64,000 nt of DNA from Aquilaria yunnanensis (lineage: Eukaryota; Streptophyta; Magnoliopsida; Malvales; Thymelaeaceae). The DNA is taken from NCBI GenBank assembly GCA_039654915.1, contig CM077599.1, forward strand, positions 14,882,501 through 14,946,500, given 5' to 3'. Below, piece by piece: positions 1-10,872 of the stretch. Made by a program: the position numbers and the translations under genes. Under the pieces are notes generated by a model, which saw nothing but the letters and a program-made list of their open reading frames with translations, was not told the DNA's origin and did not search any database. How positions within the stretch are numbered: the first letter of the stretch is position 1; every line of letters starts with the position of its first letter.

Positions 1-319
1 ATCAAAATCTTCCGTGTCCAAATGACTCGGCAGAGTCCATGGTTCGGAAGTATAAAATTCTATACAAATTAATTTCCAAAAATCCGCATTCAACTAATTC
101 AGTTAAAATTTCTAGTTTGAAAATTAACTGAATTTTTTTTAAGCAAAGTAAAACAAAATTAAAATCAACTAAGGTGCCAATTTTGGGCGCTATAACAATA
201 TTGTTTTAGCGTAACCGTACTCCCGATCCCCGAACTCTCGCAGACCATATTTTAAGGTATCCAATCGACCTGAGCGAAAACCGATTGGTGGCGACTCCAG
301 AAAACCCGACGTTGCCACA
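1..319 (+). mobile_element. 3' part of an LTR, related to the LTRs of the 2834-17765 element
   Basis: The stretch aligns throughout with the last ~310 bp of the LTRs ending at 5090 and 17765, with scattered substitutions and indels, so it is an older or sister copy. It ends in the same GTTGCCACA terminus at 319. What follows is not the primer-binding site seen after 5090, so this is either a 3' LTR or a solo LTR next to host DNA. Its start lies outside the window. Confidence 0.85.
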
Positions 320-339
320 GGCTGTATTCCCAAAACCTC

Positions 340-675
340 ATGAGTTCATATTTTGATGGGAAAACAAGCGAGAGAACTGAGGCTGGTCATTTGGTTAAGG
401 AGAATTTAAGTGTAGCCTATAACGTTAACAGGGAACAAGAAGAGCAAAAAGGACAGCATGGGTTGTCTATTGTTAAATTGACCGTTAGCAATCACAAGGG
501 TCATTATGTGAGGGTATTAGAAGAAAGTGTTTTGGTAGTTTCTGGATTACCAAAAGCAAATGGGAAAAAAGGGTGTGAAGCTGAAAGCCTGGATTATTTT
601 GATGGTGAAAAGGTGTCAAGGAACTACAGAAAGTCTAAAACACTGAAGAAGATCATGAGAACAACAATGATATAG
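340..675 (+). CDS. Unrecognised 111-aa open frame beside an LTR
   Basis: An ATG-started frame begins 20 bp after the LTR remnant ends. The product is polar and charged, with no membrane segment, and has two similar short motifs near its ends (SYFDGKTSER and DYFDGEKVSR). I recognise no family. It could be a captured or broken exon, or chance. The frame is somewhat less AT-rich than the DNA after it, which weakly favours former coding sequence. No promoter or intron signals were identified. Confidence 0.2.
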   Translation: MSSYFDGKTSERTEAGHLVKENLSVAYNVNREQEEQKGQHGLSIVKLTVSNHKGHYVRVLEESVLVVSGLPKANGKKGCEAESLDYFDGEKVSRNYRKSKTLKKIMRTTMI

Positions 676-2828
676 AGATGTTAAAAAATACCTTACCCTT
701 CCCAAACTTGACAACCCAAACCCGAACCTAACCTTACCTGGAAAGTCATGGGGAGAGTATGAGTTTAACTTATTCTACTCAACCACCACTTACACCTCTC
801 TTAAATTAGTATATTTATATTTAAAATATGATTTTTTTTCAAAAATAAAACTATAATTTAACATAAATTATCTTATATTACTTTAGTTTATAATTTTTTA
901 AGTATTAATTTATTGTGAATATACACTTTTTTTTGAAAATATATGTAAATATATAAGAAATAAGTCTAAAATAATCAAACGTATCACTTAAAATGGGTTA
1001 ATGGATAATACCTGTCTACTTATGAGGTGGGTACTACCGAAACTTAATTACTTGAGGGAAGGGTTTGAGATTAGCTAAACACGGCCTGTTGACATCCCTA
1101 CAATGATAGTAAGCTGCTTACATGTTCAAATAGCTATAAGTTGGCCAACAACATTGATAAAGGGTCTGGATTAGAGTTGCTGGTTTTTCAAGCTCGAAAG
1201 AGTGAAGATTGCACCAATTGTGTTGCCTCAAAGGTATTAAAGGATTCTTAATATCCTTTGTTGAGCTATTCTATCATCCATTCTAGAGGTCAAAGGGGAC
1301 ATTGACATGGAATACCAATAAGGAATAAAAGCTTATAATATTTTTCTATTTTGCAATTATGTTTAGCTAAACAAAGTGTAGATTGGTGTATAATGAACCA
1401 AAAATACAAGTTGCAGGCATGAAGGATAAAAGTTGGGAATGGGTGAAGAAGCTAGGATCTTAGTATTTTAGTTTTGTGTTGCTTATCCTATTGACTCTTG
1501 AGGACCAGAATTTTTTAAGGGGAAGGATAGTTATGTGTTAAAATTACTAACTCTTAAAACGGTGCCGTTTACACTGTATTGTGTCTGTTAGGTGCTACTT
1601 ATATACCTTGTATTTGCTTTCATGGGAAGTCAATGAATGAGAAATTGTATCTTCCTTTTCCTCTCTGTTCCATCTCTCTTTTCCCTCTCCCTCCGTTTAC
1701 CCGCCAGCCATTGATTCTAAATTATAAGTCCACAGTAATCTTGGAATAAGATTCTCTCGCTCGATTCTTTGACCTATAGCCGGCTGTTATATTCAATTGT
1801 CATGCCGTCTCCACTGTAACTTTGGGTTCCACCTTCTTAATCTAACTCCAGATCAGTAACCTCTTAATTCGCTTGGCCACATCGCTAGCTTGGATTTGAA
1901 TACAGACTTAATCTTAAGTAGGCTTTGGAAGGAACAAAAAATCATGGACGTGTTCTTGTGCGGCGAAGGGGGAGGAGCTCGATGGACTGCATAGTTACCA
2001 AAAATGGAGGGATGACCTCCGACCCTTGTTTTCGGCATGGCGTACCAAAACACGGTACGTTTCAGTACCAATTCGCTAAATTGAGTGAATTTATCAAACT
2101 TGGTAGTCCATAGCATTGTTTTCGGATCTTGGACAACTGGTTTGGCTGCCACTGGTGAGGTATATCCTTGCTTGGAGAAAGCTCCACGGAGGGTCGACCT
2201 CCTTCCTGCTCTGATTCCCGATGGCTTCTTTTAATTTTAGTACTGAATTGGCTTAACTCCAAAAGATCACTCCATCTTTTACCTCCATTTCACTTGAGTC
2301 CCAATTTTTTTATTTGACTAACTAGGTCATTAAAACTTCTTGTTATTTTAAGTTTTTTTTGTTAATTATGTATTGTTAAATACCTTACATATGTCCATCT
2401 TATGTAGCAAATATTACATAAATATAAAATATGAATTCTATATATCCTTTTAAACAAATTATGTATCAAAATATTCTATCAAAACATACTACCCATTGTA
2501 CCACATATTATAAAAATTAACGTACCCTGTACCCATATTTGTTCTACAAACTCAACTGCATCCCATATCAGGTAACTACGCAATGGAGCACTGGCCAAAT
2601 GGTAGGGACATGGTTCACGACTTGATTGGCCGAGTTGACATGGCACTTGAACGAGTTGACTCGTTCAAGCTCAAACGAACTATATAGACTGCTTTCACGT
2701 TCCCATAAAGGATTTTGTTTTTGTTGTTGTTTGGTTCGATCTATGTTTGGCTTCTTCTATTAATTGGCTTTTTACTTAATTTGTCTCAAATCAGATCATT
2801 TTGTTGATTGAACAATTTAAAGGCCAAA
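676..2828. other. Gene-free stretch upstream of the retroelement
   Basis: AT-rich sequence with only short frames. Around 1530-1750 there is a TATA-like segment followed by a pyrimidine-rich tract that recalls a decayed copia-type LTR, but no matching partner or ends could be fixed. Nothing else is supported. Confidence 0.4.
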
Positions 2829-2833
2829 ATAAG
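2829..2833. repeat. Left target-site duplication (ATAAG)
   Basis: Five bases immediately before the 5' LTR, identical to 17766-17770. Five bp is the usual duplication length for Ty3-gypsy integrases. Confidence 0.9.
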
Positions 2834-5090
2834 TGTTGACACCCAATTTCGTCCGGGTGTTTTAAAATTTTAAAAAAATTTTATTAAAAAAAAATTAATT
2901 TAAAAAAAAAATATTACTATTATTATTAAAAAATTTTAATTAGTTTAAAATATATTTTTGTTTTGTGAAAATTTGATTTAAAATGATATATGTGTGAATA
3001 TGTGTATGTTTGAAATAAAATAAAATTTCATGAAAAAAATGACAAAAAATTGAGAAGTTTCGGGAAAAATTGATAAATTCTAAAAGTTCCAGGAGCATTT
3101 GGTAGTTTGTCACATAAAATTTTGGGCCTGCCGACGTTTCTGGCCGAAATTGACAGAAAACGACAAAATTGTCAAAATCAGAAGCTTCAGGAACTTATCC
3201 AGAGGCTGAGAGACGTAAAGGACTAAAATTGTCATTTTACCAATTTAAAAGATAAGTTTGAAATTTTTTATTAATTTATCCATCAACAGTTCAGCCAAAC
3301 TTCCTCTATAAATAGCCCCCCCAAATTTTGTGCTGAACACAGAGAAAATGAGAAAAAAAACTTAGAGCTTCGTTTTGAAAAAAAGGAAAAAATTAGCCTA
3401 GGTCCCTGGCCCTCTTCTCTTCCTCTCCAGAAAACCTAAACCTTCTCTGACTGTTTTTTTTTTTTTTTTCACCCCCGCGCGCGCACCTCTGCTCCGGAAT
3501 TCAAAATTCATTTTCAAAAGGTACAACCTCATTTTTTATCCTTCATCTTCTCATATTTATTCATTTTAGTCACTAACCTTTTATTTATTTCTGCAGAATT
3601 AACTAATTACTAACTCTCTTTTACATTTTATTTGTTTATTATTGTTATTATTACTAACCTTTAATTATTGTTGTTATTATTATTATTAACTTACTAATTT
3701 ACTAACTTTACTAACTTTTATTGTTATTATTGTTAACAACTAACCCAACTAACTTTACTAACTTTTATTATTGTTATTATTATTGTTATTAACAACTAAT
3801 TCTAACAACTAACTTTTATTATCTTTATTATTATTATTATTATTATAATTCATGGAAGGTTATACCTCCTATTTATTTATTTTTAGTGGATGGCCAAAAA
3901 GCCCCACTTTATTTATTTGCTTACTATTTATTGATCTTTAACTTTCCTTTATTTACTTTATGTGCTTTTTATTTGTTTATTTATTTATTTGAATATGTTA
4001 TTTAATTTTTAAAAAAGTAGAAGGTCAAAAAGCCCCACTTTATTTATTTATTCTTTAATATTCCTTTATTTACTTTATATGTTTTCCCTTTATTTATTTA
4101 CATGTGTTATTTTATGCATTTTTTTTATGGATGTCTAAACTAAAAAAAAAATCCCCTTTACTTTACTTTATTTAATTTTCCTTTTATGCCAAAATTTTAC
4201 TTTATGATAAAATTTATTTCACTTATTTAATAATAAATAAAATCAATAAGTAAATAATAATTAATTAAAAAAAAAAGAAGTTTTATGTGAATAATTAACT
4301 TTCTTCATTTTTAAGGCTATCAAAAAAAATCTTTTTCAAACAAAAATCCCCATCCGTCGTTATTTCAAATCTTCATTATTTTGAAACATCAATTTTTATT
4401 TTTTTCATTAACCTTTTATTAAAATTATTAAAAAATTATAATTGAATAATTCTAAAAATACAACAAAAAATCAATTCTGTTTTTTTTAAATATATTTTTT
4501 AAAAGTAATAATAATTAAAAATTCAAGAAAAATAATAAAATAATAAAATAAAAATTATGACTAAAATTCATTAAATAAACAATTAATAAAAAATAATTTC
4601 CATATCCGGATGATCCGGCAGGATCTATGGTTTGGAAAATATCAATTTTTTTAATTAAATAAATTAAATAAATACAAAAGATAAAAATTTATATTTTACG
4701 ATATGGATTAAATTATTTAAAATTTCACCAAATTTCGTGTCCAAATGACTCGGCAGAGTCCATGGTTCGGAATCAAAATCTTCCGTGTCCAAGTGACTCG
4801 GCAGAGTCCATGGTTCGGAAGTATAAAATTTTTACCCGAATTAATTACCAAAATCAACATTTTCGACTAATTCAGTTAAAATATCTAAATTAACTGAAAA
4901 TTTTTAAAAGCAAAGTAAGACAAAATTAAAATCAACTAAGGTGCCAATTTTGGGCGCTATAACAATATTGTTTTAGCGTAACCGTACTCCCGATCCCCGA
5001 ACTCTCGCAGACCATATTTTAAGGTATCCAATCGACCTGAGCGAAAACCGATTGGTGGCGACTCCCAAAAAAGACCCGCACGTTGCCACA
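2834..5090 (+). repeat. 5' LTR (2257 bp)
   Basis: TG...CA bounded. It carries a TATA box at 3307-3314 inside CTATAAATAGCCC, so transcription probably starts about 30 bp later. It also has long T/A-rich tracts with TTATT microrepeats, and near its end two copies (about 4735-4772 and 4781-4820) of a ~38-bp motif containing the small inverted repeat GACTCGGCAGAGTC. The last 40 bp contain TGGCGACTCC, also the first ten bases of the primer-binding site just outside the LTR. Confidence 0.93.
3307..3314 (+). promoter_or_regulatory. TATA box of the 5' LTR promoter
   Basis: TATAAATA is in a well-conserved context (identical at 15982-15989 in the 3' LTR), followed by a C-run and by sequence resembling a transcript leader. 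This is the likely promoter for the genomic RNA of the element. Confidence 0.65.
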
Positions 5091-5093
5091 GCT

Positions 5094-5111
5094 TGGCGAC
5101 TCCACTGGGGA
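5094..5111 (+). other. Primer-binding site of the retroelement
   Basis: TGGCGACTCCACTGGGGA begins three bases after the LTR end. The leading TGG is the complement of a tRNA CCA terminus. tRNA-Arg priming has been reported for Ogre-type elements and may apply here, but the tRNA identity was not verified. Confidence 0.7.
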
Positions 5112-6077
5112 CCCTGGTTAGTGAGTCAAGCCTAAAAGTTGATTTATTTGTTCTGTTTTGTTTATTTTTATGTGGATTTATATGTTATATTTACTTATTC
5201 AAAACATGCATGATGCATTCACAATATGAAGCTCTATACCCGAGCTTCCTTAAATCAAACACGATTCTTTCTAAGCGGAATTGGTGTTGCTGTCCTTGTG
5301 AGGCCACGGTCTCCAAGCCTTCACCGGTTTCAAAGTAGCAAAGTAGTGTATTGCCTTCTGAGACGGTTAGTCTCTGCATGGGCCCACGAAAAGCTACGAC
5401 TCGAATTAATCCATTCCTTACATAAACCCTAGAGGGTAAGGAATCGGGCCGTCACTATGATTTAGTGACGGGATTCGGGAACTATCCCTTGCCTTTTTGA
5501 TAAACCACCTTATGCATATAGAACTCCCCACTTAACCATAGAACTGACCATAGAATTTCTACCATTTTACCAACGCCATAAGTATATCCTTGTTATGCTG
5601 TGTTGTTACTCTACACTTTTCTTCGTATGGTTTTAACTTGTTTATCCATAATACTTCATGAGTTGTTAATTACTATTTAACTTGTTAATAACCTTATTTT
5701 TCTTTTGTTATACTTCCGTTCTGTGCAATTATTCTTCATACATCAAAACCACGCATCAAATTATGCTAACTTTTTGGTATTTTTAATAATAACTAGAAGT
5801 CTTGAAGTTTCACAATAGTTGATAATCAAGCTCACTCATTGCATACATCCATTACATCAATCACATGCATATAAAATCTGATAAAAATAATCTTATTGCA
5901 TGCATCCATTACATCAATCACTTGCATACAAAGTCTGATAAAAACATAATCTCACATTGCATGCATGCATTCATTGCATCAATCACATACATGTAAAATC
6001 TAATAAAATGAATTTCACTTTAAAAAGGTAAAATTGGATCTCAACACCAATATCCAACTCGGCTCCAAACAAGACTA
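5112..6077 (+). other. Leader of the retroelement with a 3x degenerate tandem repeat
   Basis: Untranslated sequence between the primer-binding site and the gag-like remnant. The short open frames here (5093-5432) overlap one another and look like chance. At about 5825-6005 a ~60-bp unit built around GCATCCATTACATCAATCAC and a following TCTGATAAAA occurs three times with drift. Confidence 0.6.
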
Positions 6078-6260
6078 ATGGCAGAGCAAACCGAAGGATG
6101 CCTCACAAATATTGAGTCCAAGATAGAAAATATGGCCGGAGCAATTCCCTCCTCATTACACAAAAAAATGAAATTTATTTTTGAAGGAAAGTTAATCACA
6201 GTCTTTGCTGAAGAAGGCATTCTGCTATCATCTATATCAATAGTAGCAAAGACCAAGTGA
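6078..6260 (+). pseudogene. Gag-protease remnant (internal-deletion fusion)
   Basis: A 60-codon ATG-started frame. Its first ~18 residues (MAEQTEGCLTNIESKIEN) look like a gag N-terminus. The next part, with the motif HKKMKFIFEGKLITV and then AEEGILLS, resembles the stretch after the protease domain in plant Tat-type gypsy polyproteins. The simplest reading is an internal deletion joining the gag start to the end of protease, after which the frame closes. No catalytic residues of protease, reverse transcriptase or integrase remain. Family recognition is from memory and the similarity is short, so it could be wrong. If correct, it shows descent from an autonomous Tat-like element. Confidence 0.45.
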
Positions 6261-9200
6261 CCTTCTCTTCCAAGTTGGTGTGACCCAAATCCCAAATGTA
6301 ACTGAAAATTCTGTCATATTGAAACTCAAGGTCCAACAGTTGGTCGAGTCCAAGTTGCTAGGCCCGATGTGATTGGTAATTGAAAGTGAAGATTTTGAGC
6401 TGGAATTACATTAATTTTGGAAGGGCTCCAAGGCAGATCTGACCTAATAGTCCGCACACACTTTTGAATGACAGGGAATCCTTTGAATAAACTTGTATCT
6501 TTGAAAGCTTGCAAAAGTAATCTAATAGTAAAAATCTCCTAGATTTAGTCCAGAATCTAGGGTGTAGTCTTTGTTAGATGGACACCTGGTATTCTTTTTC
6601 TGGTACAACAAAAAGATGTAATGCATGCATTCTACTACTTTCCATTTTTACACTCTTTGCCATTATACTATCCATTATTGCTATCACACTTTACTTTTTG
6701 ACAACTGGTAATTCTTTTTGTTCTCCAACAAAAAGATGTTATGTGTGCATTCTACCACTTTTTAATTCCATTACTACATCTACACATTCTACCAATTATT
6801 ACACCTACACATTCTACCACTTCTTACCAAAAATTCCGTTTTTATATCCATCTCTCACTCCTTTCCATTATACTATCCATTATTGCTATAACACTTTACT
6901 TTGAAAACGATACTACTCGTGGGTGAAAATAAAAAATTAAGGGAGATTTAATAGTGGCGATCTTGAAAGTGCTGTCAAATCTAGTAAGAAGGATTTCATA
7001 TGTTGCACCCCAACTCTAAAAAAAAAAAAGAATTCATAGTGGTTATCAACATCCTTGCAAGAAGTCTGGGGTTAACTTCCAAAGACGTTAGCTCTCATAT
7101 TAAATGACTTCAGTGGCCTCCCAATTCTCACAAATGCTTAATACAAAAAAAAATTCTCAGTTTTCCGCAACACAAATTCCAACAAAGGAAAGAAGTTCAT
7201 CCCTTCCATCAAAAGCCATTAAAGGGAAAATCCGAGACAAAAAAAAGGAGACTGAGAGCAAACACAAGCAACTAAGGCAACTTGAATCATTTCACTTCAA
7301 GAGGGCTATGATCTCAGTTCTTTGCAACACAAACTCCGAAAAGAGAAATTCATCCCTTCCATCAAAAGACAACAAGGGAAAATTCAAAACCAAAAAGGAC
7401 TGAGAACAAGCACGAGCAAGCAAGGCCACTTGAGTCATCTCACTTCAAGAGAGTTATCAAGTATGTCATCACCATAGCTCAAAAAAAAAAAAGGGGAAAC
7501 AAAAAAAATAAAACAAAAAAAAAAAGGAAAAAGGGCTCAAACTAGAGCAAAAGAAAAAAAAAAAGAAAAAAGTGAGCTATGGATTCTAGACTGAAAACCT
7601 GCAAAGGCGGTTTAGAAGACAAAAGCAACCGTCAAGACAAGCGTACATAAAGATTACAATAGTTGGGGGGCAACAAATGAGATCAAACTTTCTGGAAAAG
7701 GTAGCAAGTTTGAAGTCATCACTATTGAGTTTTTCACCATAATCAAATCTGCTCACGAGTAGTATTAAAAGACCATTCTTTCACACCATTAAAACTTAAC
7801 TTCCTTCAGACTTAATATCCTCATTCAGCTAAAAGACTGTAGTAAAAAAAAAAATATATTCAAACTTAATTTTCCTCACACCTAACATTTACCTCTTGAT
7901 ATCATCCTCATTCAGCTAAAAGACTATCATTGTGAATCATGTTTCTACCTTATTACCCTGCACAGTTTATGTCTTCGAGTTGGAAAGGGGAAGAATGACA
8001 GGATATTTTAATTAAAAACAAAGACCGTAAGTTACTTGGTCAAGCTTTGCAAATCGATGAAAGTTTTTCTTTAAGGCTAAACCATTATTCATTAATGTGT
8101 GTAGACTTAAAAGTGAGGAGATAACTTGAGACTTTCTTTAAGAAGACGTGGTTCTTGTAAGAGAAATTCATGATCAAGAACCATCACAAAGGTCTAGAAA
8201 TCCTCGACCTTCTGTTAAATCAAAGGCGAGATGATATCTCTTTCCACATAAACACCATATTCAGGGGGGCAAAGTAGTCTCTACGAAGCGTAAGAGGAGT
8301 ATTGCCAACAAAGAAGTTCAATAGACAAGGGGGCAAGTCTTATGGATCAGAACCTGAGCTTAAGAAAGAGCAATCACTCAGATTATAGCCTTCGATAGTA
8401 TGAAATCCATAACAAGGGATGAGTATTTGAAGAGATATAAAGTACGAGGCGAGCAAACATTAAAGAAATTGAGGCCAAAATTCAAGAGTAAATCAAGGAA
8501 AGAAGATTTTTGAAAAAAGTTAGGCTTTTGAGACAATGGACAATAGCTGGAAAGCGAGACAATGGACAACAGCTGGAAAGCGAGACAATGCACAACAGCT
8601 GAAAAGCATAAAGAGATTCAATGATAGAAGACAATTATAAAGAGGATCCAATAAAGCAAAGATATAAAGAACTATATCCATAAAAAAAAAAAACAAAAAA
8701 AACAAAAGAATACAATCAGTTACGCATCATTACATTCATGCATTTTACATCATGCATACATAGCTTTTACATAACAGGGACCAAATGGGAATCACATTCA
8801 CAGCACAGTTACAGCAGTATAAGCTGAGATCTCAATGTCATCAGCTCTTACCAATCTATCACTGGATACACAGCTAATATGCGGGACCAACCCGCATCAG
8901 GAATTCAAGGATAAAGTAGACAATATTGTCAAAAGCTTGGCTACTGATTCAATAATCGAGGCTACACCTGGATGGACAGAATTGACGCCAGCTTAGCGGT
9001 ATCCAAGATAAGAAATAGCTATGGTCAAAGATAAGCACAGATATCGAGAAATATTGTCGTTGAAACTTTGTCAAAAGCGGACAATGGATTCAATAATCAA
9101 GGACTGAATCGACGTCAGCTGGATGGAATATTTATCACATCAAAATAAAGTAGGATCCACTGTTCCGGTTAAGCGGCGGATACGGTACTCCGTGACTCTC

Positions 9201-9271
9201 AAGTCGGTTCTCTCAGTTGCCCATAATAACTGATTCTTTCCTCTCTTCTTTCTTTTACTTCCCTCTAGAAA
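6261..9271 (+). other. Non-coding internal region with several local duplications
   Basis: No convincing protein. Structure seen: a duplicated ~130-bp block built around ACAAAAAGATGT and CCATTATACTATCCATTATTGC (about 6590-6700 and 6710-6905); a duplicated ~150-bp purine-rich block (about 7157-7312 and 7313-7460), both copies with CATCCCTTCCATCAAAAG; A-rich runs at 7490-7570; a 27-bp unit repeated three times (8531-8609, GACAATGGACAACAGCTGG core); and a partly duplicated segment with GATTCAATAATC at 8946 and 9087. The last ~150 bp before 9272 match the leader of the second cargo gene and so probably hold the first gene's leader; a clear TATA box was not found. Confidence 0.55.
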
Positions 9272-9820
9272 ATGGATCCTACTCTTTCTGTCTTACGAAA
9301 ATATTTTCCTTCTCTCCCAATGAACATTCTCAAAAAGATCTACCAAGTTCGCTGTGAACGATTAAGAGTTCTGATGCACAAAGGAATCCCTGAAGATGTG
9401 CGATGGTTAATCGAAGCCAAGGTTCGTCTGGCAGGTGAAATCCCAGAGGCATTTGTGTCTCACATGCCTGGTATAGGCAAAAGCTCTTATGCCAAAAAGC
9501 GAAGAGCGAAAAGGTTACAAGTCTGCCATAAATGTGGACGGTGGACTTGTAATACTAAATGTCGTTCTTTAGGGATGATCTCTGATAATCGAGAAGATAA
9601 AATACGATTCATTAAGAATGGCCTGAGTAAGGACTCGTTGGATGATATCCAATTGACTCTTGAGACGCATTCTTGTGGATCTGTGCAACGTGAACTTCTT
9701 GGTTTATGGAGCATTTTTCATGAAGAACGAAACTGTTACAGTCCCGGGAATCTGACTGTAAATGACCCTGTTTGCCAGCTTGTAAGAAAACTGAATGGGA
9801 AGCAAATCCTCGACTCATAG
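9272..9820 (+). CDS. Carlavirus CRP/NABP-like zinc-finger protein, copy 1 (retroelement cargo)
   Basis: 182 aa, intronless, ATG-started. Residues 1-65 form a charged, probably helical domain. At 66-81 lies a GIGKSSYAKKRRAKR-type basic motif, followed by a four-cysteine finger (C85-x2-C88-x4-C93-x3-C97) and then a conserved FIKNGL segment. This order (G-x-S-x-Y-A, arginine/lysine cluster, Cys finger, glycine, FI-x2-G) is the signature I know from the cysteine-rich nucleic-acid-binding proteins of carlaviruses and relatives (Pfam Carla_C4), which bind nucleic acid, enter nuclei and in several viruses suppress RNA silencing. The protein is longer than typical viral ones (about 100-130 aa), with an extra C-terminal ~65 residues. 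A five-frame-clean host gene of this type is unfamiliar to me. Alternative: a host zinc-finger family sharing the motif by chance. Confidence 0.7.
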   Translation: MDPTLSVLRKYFPSLPMNILKKIYQVRCERLRVLMHKGIPEDVRWLIEAKVRLAGEIPEAFVSHMPGIGKSSYAKKRRAKRLQVCHKCGRWTCNTKCRSLGMISDNREDKIRFIKNGLSKDSLDDIQLTLETHSCGSVQRELLGLWSIFHEERNCYSPGNLTVNDPVCQLVRKLNGKQILDS

Positions 9821-9870
9821 AAGCCGTTAATGCCGTTACTAGACATAAATCAGTGGAAGATGTGAGCCAC

Positions 9871-9988
9871 AGTCACAATTACTGTACATACAGTTTGTTA
9901 TATTTGGAAAAGTTTTCATTTTCTTTTGACAGATGTACAGGCTCCCCTAAGTGTAATTGACACGTTATCCCTTTTCATCACTATAAAT
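9871..9988 (+). promoter_or_regulatory. Promoter module of cargo gene 2
   Basis: It contains AGTCACAATTACTGTACAT at 9871-9889 and, about 90 bp on, TTATCCCTTTTCATCACTAT leading into TATAAAT at 9982-9988. The same two blocks in the same order precede cargo gene 3 and LOG. ATG follows 120 bp after the TATA box, leaving a leader that matches the one before gene 1. Confidence 0.65.
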
Positions 9989-10107
9989 GCGTGTTCTTCC
10001 TTCTGATTAAGCAGCGGATAAGATACCCCGTGACTTCTAAAGTCGGTTATTCCAGTCTCCTACAATAACTGATTCATTCCCTCTCCTCTCAAATTCTTCT
10101 CTAATCA

Positions 10108-10656
10108 ATGGATTCTACTCTTTCTGCACTGCGAAAATACTTTCCTTCCCTTCCAATAAAAGTCCTTAAAAAGATCTACCTTGCTAGATGTGAAAGAATC
10201 AGAGTTTTTACACGCAAAGGCATTCCCGATAATGTGCAGTGGATAATTGAAGCTAAGGTCCGTCTGGCGGGTGAAGTTCCAGATGCATTTATGCCCCGCA
10301 TGCCCGGTTTAGGTAAAAGCCGTTATGCCAAAAGGAGAAGAGCAAAGAGACTAGGCGTGTGTTATAAATGTGGGCGATGGAATTGTAATACTAAATGTCA
10401 CTCTTTAGGATACATTTCCATAAATCGTGAAGATAAAAGAAATTTCATTAAGAATGGCCTGCGTAAGGAATCTCTGGAAGATATCCGAGAGACTCTTGAA
10501 ACGCATTCTTGTGGAAAAGTGCAAGGTGAAATTATCGGTTTATGGAGGACTTACCATAAAGAACGAAACCGTTACAGTCTTGGGAATGTGACTTTAAACG
10601 ACCCTGTTTGTCAGTTTGTAAGAAAACTGGATGGGAAGCAAATCCCCGACTTATAG
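10108..10656 (+). CDS. Carlavirus CRP/NABP-like zinc-finger protein, copy 2 (retroelement cargo)
   Basis: 182 aa with the same architecture as its neighbours: N-terminal helical domain, GLGKSRYAKRRRAKR basic motif (68-81), finger C85-x2-C88-x4-C93-x3-C97, FIKNGL segment and C-terminal extension. It aligns with copies 1 and 3 end to end without gaps. About 80% of its first 60 residues match copy 3, and many differences are conservative. Leader and 3' flank also match those of copy 1, so the duplicated unit was gene plus promoter (~0.8 kb). It has its own TATA box at 9982. The likely role is nucleic-acid binding in the nucleus, with silencing suppression or transcription control as in the viral proteins; function here is inferred. 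Confidence 0.7.
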   Translation: MDSTLSALRKYFPSLPIKVLKKIYLARCERIRVFTRKGIPDNVQWIIEAKVRLAGEVPDAFMPRMPGLGKSRYAKRRRAKRLGVCYKCGRWNCNTKCHSLGYISINREDKRNFIKNGLRKESLEDIRETLETHSCGKVQGEIIGLWRTYHKERNRYSLGNVTLNDPVCQFVRKLDGKQIPDL

Positions 10657-10707
10657 AAGATATTGAAGCCATTACTGGACATGAATCAGTGGAAGATGGG
10701 AGTCACG

Positions 10708-10813
10708 GTCATGATTCCTGTACATATAAGCTGTCATTTGTCTTTTCTTTTGACAATAATATACTTGCTTCTGTAAGTGTAATTAACGCATTATCCCTTT
10801 CATCACTATAAAT
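10708..10813 (+). promoter_or_regulatory. Promoter module of cargo gene 3
   Basis: GTCATGATTCCTGTACAT (10708-10725) is a diverged copy of the block at 9871. It is followed by TTATCCCTTTCATCACTAT and TATAAAT at 10807-10813. The ATG lies 60 bp after the TATA box. Confidence 0.65.
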
Positions 10814-10872
10814 ATGTGTTAGTTATTTTCGTTTCCTACAATCACTAATTTCTTTCTTTGCCTCCTTCATCA

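Noticed and set aside
1530..1760. Possible copia-type LTR fragment
   Set aside because: The TATA-like string and pyrimidine tract are suggestive, but no second copy, ends or primer-binding site were found.
5093..5432. Overlapping short frames in the retroelement leader
   Set aside because: They overlap the primer-binding site and each other on both strands and show no family features.
10858..10872. Upstream extension of NABP copy 3 by five residues
   Set aside because: It begins at TTG. The ATG at 10873 matches the start and length of the other two copies.
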